From the NCBI GenBank assembly GCA_023512345.1, contig JAILZT010000014.1, forward strand, positions 62,001-126,000: a stretch of 64,000 nucleotides of DNA. The letters run 5' to 3'. Positions 60,456 to 64,000 of this stretch are shown here, piece by piece. The notes beneath the pieces were generated by a model. That model worked only from the letters and a program-made list of their open reading frames with translations. It did not search any database and was not told the origin of the DNA. Position 1 is the stretch's first letter; each line of letters starts with the position of its first letter. The position numbers and the translations under genes are program-made. The DNA is from Paenibacillus sp. (GTDB taxonomy: Bacteria; Bacillota; Bacilli; Paenibacillales; Paenibacillaceae).

Positions 60456-63200
60456 CTAACTGCCGTATTTTTGCAAAGCAAGTAGTTTATCCTGCTGGAG
60501 CTGAGTAATCTGATTATAATAGTCCAAAACACTTTGAACGTTCTCTATCATTTGACCGGTATAATTTCCAAATAGACGAAGGTTGAAGTTATCACGAATG
60601 ATTTTCATTATAATATTAAGGACGGTTGAAGTGGGCAACATGACGTCCGCTATCGAGAAGGTGTGAGAGAATTTTTGTTCAACGCCAAAGATTTTGATCT
60701 TAAAGGAAACAGGAACTTCAAGATCAATACCAATATTTCTCATATTGAGGCCTTTGCTAACTTGTCTTTCAATTTCGCTAAAGAGATGATTCGTAAAGAG
60801 CTTACTGAAATTTGCATAGGAAAAGTCAGTTACGCCTCGAAATACATCCACAACCTTACGAGGATCAAGCTTCAATTGTTCAAGCGGTAAAAGCACAATA
60901 GGGAGAACAATATTCTGAACAGCATTTCTTACAGCACCTTCCAGAGCACTAAACACCGCATTTTTAACTTCGCCCGCCCCGATGAGATCGAAGATATTAA
61001 ACGTAAGTAAGTCTGCTGCCCTCTTCGCTTGATCTAGAAATGGGCCTACAAGTTGATCCAACAATTTATCACTTACGATTTTGTAGATAAAATCTGTAAT
61101 ACGATCAAGGATTGTTGCAAGAGCGGCCAATACCGATTCAATCAAAGCCAGCAGTGCATCGATTAGAGCTTGAAACAATGCGGGAATAAGCTTAACTGCA
61201 AAGTCAACCATATGTCCCGACAAATGTTTGAGGAGGGTTTCCGCAATTCGCATAATCTCATCTTGCTGTGGCATAAATCGGGTATCGTTTTTGAGACGAT
61301 TTGCATAATCCACGGCATTACCTTCAATAGGTGAGACTAAATTAACAGCACTTCTAAATATCTCATTTTGTACGTCTTGAGGCAAAGGGGCAAGTATATC
61401 AGCAATAATTTTAATGGCTTCTTCTAGGGGCTTTTTCACAATATCCTTAGCTCCGAGAGGCAGAAGAACACTAGTAACGTTATTTACTGCGTTTCTTAAT
61501 ATGGATTCAATCCTATTATTAACCACCGATTGTATGGTTTCAACAATATGAATGACCCCTCTTCCAATCATGGTTAGCAGAACGCTGGAAAAAACCTCTT
61601 TTAGCGTTTTCTTATCAAAATTTTGGAAGCCGTTTGCGATTTCCGGCAGCAGGATATCCGATACTAATTGGATACCGGGAACTAGTGCTTGGGTAAATAA
61701 GCTCTGAATTTCCTGTTCACCTGTTAGGGTATTTGATATAGCTGCTGTCCGCCCGCTGATTTCCCTATCCACATAATTATCGAACGATTTATTCATTGAA
61801 CTTAATAGGGTTCTGTATGAGCCCACTGAGGCTAAATCAGCTTGCGGGCTGAACAGCTTTTGAATGACAACCTGCGGAGTATTGTTTCCGAACACAGGTG
61901 CCACAATTTTTGCAATATCCTGTACGTTACCCACTTTTGGAAGAACGACGGATAAAGGCTTACTGAGCAGAAAGCTAAGAATATCTGCTTTGTTTAAGTC
62001 CGTATCTACTCCTCGATTTAAGCTTGTGTTGATCCAACTTTTGATTTCCGGGCCAAACTGGGTTGGCAGGGAGCCAGTATAATCAGGAAACTGTGAGATC
62101 TCTGAGGGATTAAGAGTAGAAGAAATAAAAAATGCAGATACCCAAAGAGCTGATAAGGCTTCAATAAAATCCGTTTTCACTTGTGTATCTTGGATTGAAG
62201 AGGCCAGGGAAGAGAGACTGCTAAACACTTCGTGGTTGTAAGGAGGGAATTGGAAGACATCTGCAGCATTCAATATTTGAATGGGTTGAGCAGTTTGTCC
62301 TGAGGGTATTCCGGAAAGATTAAGAATTCGTACCATTTCATCCCTATAAAAAAGCCCTATGTGCATGAATATAATGGATTGGAACTGACCCCAAATGATA
62401 ACAAACACTTTTTGGGCAATTTCATCTGGATTAATGTTTGCTTCGCCACTTAACAGATCACTTACCTCATAGGAGGATCTAACGCCTATTCTGAGCATGG
62501 AGCCTAACATGACTGCTTGATCGCGCTGTGAAGGCATAGCCTTCTTAACAATACCGTTGATTAACTGATTACTGAAATTATAGACAAGACTACTTGGATT
62601 AGGCATAGCCAAGTTAATATAACTCCTGTAACCCCCTCCCACAATAAAACCCATGCCAGCATCATATACAAATTGAAAACCCGTTTCAGGGAATTCGTTT
62701 GTTTTATGAAGAGATCCCAAGACAACAAAGTTTGCATATGCCATAAAACCAACAGCATATTGTCCAAATAGACCGGCCTCCAGCCGAGTTTCATTCATCA
62801 ATAGCTCCATCAGTTCGCCAGAAAGGCCTTGTCCATAAGGCTTTGCTTTTATAAGATCTAACAGCTGCCCTATAGTTAAATCCATACTCAAACCGACAGC
62901 AACGGCAGCTTCCAGCACGGCTTGCAGCCTAACGGCCAACCCCGCTTCGTCGAACAGATCCAGAGGGGTCTGGATTTGAGCCTGAGCTAGAGCCGATACT
63001 TTGGCATTCGCAAGTATTTTCAGGTCAGCCCACTTGTTTAATACGTTATTAATTTGCGCAATAGCCTGGACACCAAGCTCGTAATTCATGCCTCTTCTTA
63101 AATCGCTTCGACTTGTTAGAATATACTGGCCTTTTACATTTCCCCAGCTTTGGGTAGTGGTATCTGTCTTGAAAATTTGTTGATTAAGATCCAGCGCCAA
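60456..63200 (-). CDS. Large protein of unknown function, 914 aa
   Basis: 914 residues and no family that I can recognise. There is no signal peptide, nucleotide-binding or catalytic motif. The N-terminal 300 residues are rich in hydrophobic/amphipathic helices and glycine (VGFMAYANFVVLGS, VYDAGMGFIVGGGYRSY). The middle and C-terminal parts show long heptad-like amphipathic helices (LIPALFQALIDALLALIESVLAALATILDRITDF), ending with a beta-rich segment (VPVSFKIKIFGVEQKFSHTF). This could be a membrane- or lipid-binding or pore-like protein; that is inference. The start is TTG with AGGAGG nine bases upstream, set apart from the upstream LysR gene by about 70 bases. Confidence 0.65.
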   Translation of the reverse strand: MALDLNQQIFKTDTTTQSWGNVKGQYILTSRSDLRRGMNYELGVQAIAQINNVLNKWADLKILANAKVSALAQAQIQTPLDLFDEAGLAVRLQAVLEAAVAVGLSMDLTIGQLLDLIKAKPYGQGLSGELMELLMNETRLEAGLFGQYAVGFMAYANFVVLGSLHKTNEFPETGFQFVYDAGMGFIVGGGYRSYINLAMPNPSSLVYNFSNQLINGIVKKAMPSQRDQAVMLGSMLRIGVRSSYEVSDLLSGEANINPDEIAQKVFVIIWGQFQSIIFMHIGLFYRDEMVRILNLSGIPSGQTAQPIQILNAADVFQFPPYNHEVFSSLSSLASSIQDTQVKTDFIEALSALWVSAFFISSTLNPSEISQFPDYTGSLPTQFGPEIKSWINTSLNRGVDTDLNKADILSFLLSKPLSVVLPKVGNVQDIAKIVAPVFGNNTPQVVIQKLFSPQADLASVGSYRTLLSSMNKSFDNYVDREISGRTAAISNTLTGEQEIQSLFTQALVPGIQLVSDILLPEIANGFQNFDKKTLKEVFSSVLLTMIGRGVIHIVETIQSVVNNRIESILRNAVNNVTSVLLPLGAKDIVKKPLEEAIKIIADILAPLPQDVQNEIFRSAVNLVSPIEGNAVDYANRLKNDTRFMPQQDEIMRIAETLLKHLSGHMVDFAVKLIPALFQALIDALLALIESVLAALATILDRITDFIYKIVSDKLLDQLVGPFLDQAKRAADLLTFNIFDLIGAGEVKNAVFSALEGAVRNAVQNIVLPIVLLPLEQLKLDPRKVVDVFRGVTDFSYANFSKLFTNHLFSEIERQVSKGLNMRNIGIDLEVPVSFKIKIFGVEQKFSHTFSIADVMLPTSTVLNIIMKIIRDNFNLRLFGNYTGQMIENVQSVLDYYNQITQLQQDKLLALQKYGS

Positions 63201-63271
63201 ATGAACAACCTCCTATAATTTATATCTTTGATTATATGAAGGGTGATCATTGTACCATTACCTGCTAACCA

Positions 63272-64000
63272 CTACTTAGAGATAACCTGTTTGTCTAGCA
63301 GTTTTTGAAAAAATACCGTGAGTGCCATAGACCTCGTACTGTCTTTATGACGAATGATGGAGAATTCCCTTTCCAGAAGGTTATATCTGATCCGTAGTTC
63401 CTTGATTTCCCCCATTGCCAGCTCTTTACGTACAATCCATCGGGACAGCATAGCCACACCAAGTCCGGCAGCTACAGCTTCCTTGACACCTTGACTGCTG
63501 TTAAAGATGTAAGTTCTTTTCGCAGTAATGGCTGCTTCCTGCATAAAGTGATCACTAAAGGCGCGGGTTCCAGAACCATGCTCACGTAGGACCCACACCT
63601 GATTTTGCAACATTTCATTCTCCACGACCATAGTCTCGGACAGCGGGTGACTGGAAGGGGAGACGATAATCATCTCATCTTTCATGTATGGAATTACGGA
63701 TAGGTCCGCATCCACGGTTTGACCTTCGATAAATCCTATATCCAGTTGATTCATACGAACGGCCCCAATAATTTCCTCTGTATTTCCTATGGTAACCTGA
63801 AGGTTGACTTGTGGATATTGATTCGCGAACTCCGCTAGTTTTGCCGGCAAAATATACTCTCCGATCGTAAAGCTGGCCCCGATATGTATACTACCTGTTA
63901 CCTGATCCTGCAGCATTTGAATCTCTTGTCCCGCTTCTTCATAATGGGCTAAGATTTGCTTGGCATGTTTATATAATATGGCTCCAGCTTCAGTCAGTCT
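63272..64000 (-). CDS. LysR-family regulator (5' end outside window), CysL-like
   Basis: The last 242 residues of a LysR-type regulator; the helix-turn-helix lies beyond the right edge. Visible are the end of the DNA-binding linker (RLTEAGAILYKHAKQILAHYEEA) and the whole effector domain, with VTGSIHIGASFTIGEYILPAKLAEF near the front and REHGSGTR in the ligand pocket, a motif common in the CysL/YwfK-like group that controls sulfur metabolism genes. It reads toward the 914-residue gene on the same strand; a regulatory link is possible but unproven. Confidence 0.85.
   Translation of the reverse strand, partial: RLTEAGAILYKHAKQILAHYEEAGQEIQMLQDQVTGSIHIGASFTIGEYILPAKLAEFANQYPQVNLQVTIGNTEEIIGAVRMNQLDIGFIEGQTVDADLSVIPYMKDEMIIVSPSSHPLSETMVVENEMLQNQVWVLREHGSGTRAFSDHFMQEAAITAKRTYIFNSSQGVKEAVAAGLGVAMLSRWIVRKELAMGEIKELRIRYNLLEREFSIIRHKDSTRSMALTVFFQKLLDKQVISK

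Noticed and set aside
1..64000. tRNA, rRNA, prophage or transposase genes
   Set aside because: None seen: no cloverleaf-like segment with a CCA or GTTCGA arm, no integrase, transposase or phage structural gene among the open frames.

Overview
The window reads as chromosomal DNA of a spore-forming Firmicute, most likely Paenibacillus. The G+C content looks moderate, and the Shine-Dalgarno sites are strong AGGAGG types with frequent TTG and GTG starts. There is a three-gene GerA/GerC/GerB-type germination operon, an Sfp-type phosphopantetheinyl transferase, and an LmrAB pair close to the Bacillus one. The genus call is inference from gene families and style; no rRNA or tRNA is present to confirm it.

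Layout. 1-2400: an SDR-fold protein, an Sfp-type transferase and an unknown protein. 2500-4700: lmrAB with promoter and operator. 4750-7020: a secreted protein of unknown function and a PadR/DUF2812 pair. 7040-9510: a TetR regulator and a second DHA2 pump, followed by a repeat element and a bidirectional terminator. 9528-11433: a divergent EamA/LysR pair. 11430-19540: a sugar cluster with a LacI regulator, three Gfo/Idh/MocA oxidoreductases, a ThuA-family protein, a TIM-barrel isomerase/epimerase, an AraC regulator and a lipoprotein. This set suggests glycoside breakdown through 3-keto sugars. 19629-21440: a YetF-like protein and an aldo/keto reductase. 21480-25232: the ger operon. 25318-28715: MoxR, DUF58 and DUF4129 genes. 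28740-29791: azlCD. 29972-33007: a GH42 beta-galactosidase and a divergent AraC regulator. 33020-39745: NagZ-like lipoprotein, ferritin, CDF transporter, beta-propeller protein, metallophosphoesterase and a secreted tandem-repeat protein.

39880-45632 is the most striking stretch. It holds a four-unit hairpin array, a fluoride riboswitch with its terminator, and a CLC-F-type fluoride exporter. The exporter's stop codon overlaps the start of an HssR/HssS-like heme-sensing two-component system, which is followed by HrtB/HrtA-like heme-efflux genes preceded by a near-consensus HssR direct repeat. Fluoride resistance and heme detoxification thus appear to form one transcriptional block.

45640-47960 is a TetR-controlled operon with two palindromic operators (TetR, DUF3995, FAD monooxygenase). 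48073-52378 holds an unknown protein, SelO, an AraC/GyrI-like regulator, a decayed acetyltransferase and small membrane proteins. 52440-52625 is a second dispersed repeat block. 52675-58780 is an AT-richer island of acetyltransferases, kinase-fold proteins, a cysteine hydrolase, GrpB-like and DinB-like proteins, including a GNAT-kinase fusion. 58829-63200 holds four genes I cannot assign: a membrane coiled-coil protein, two very small charged proteins and, on the other strand, a 914-residue protein rich in amphipathic helices. The window ends inside a LysR gene.
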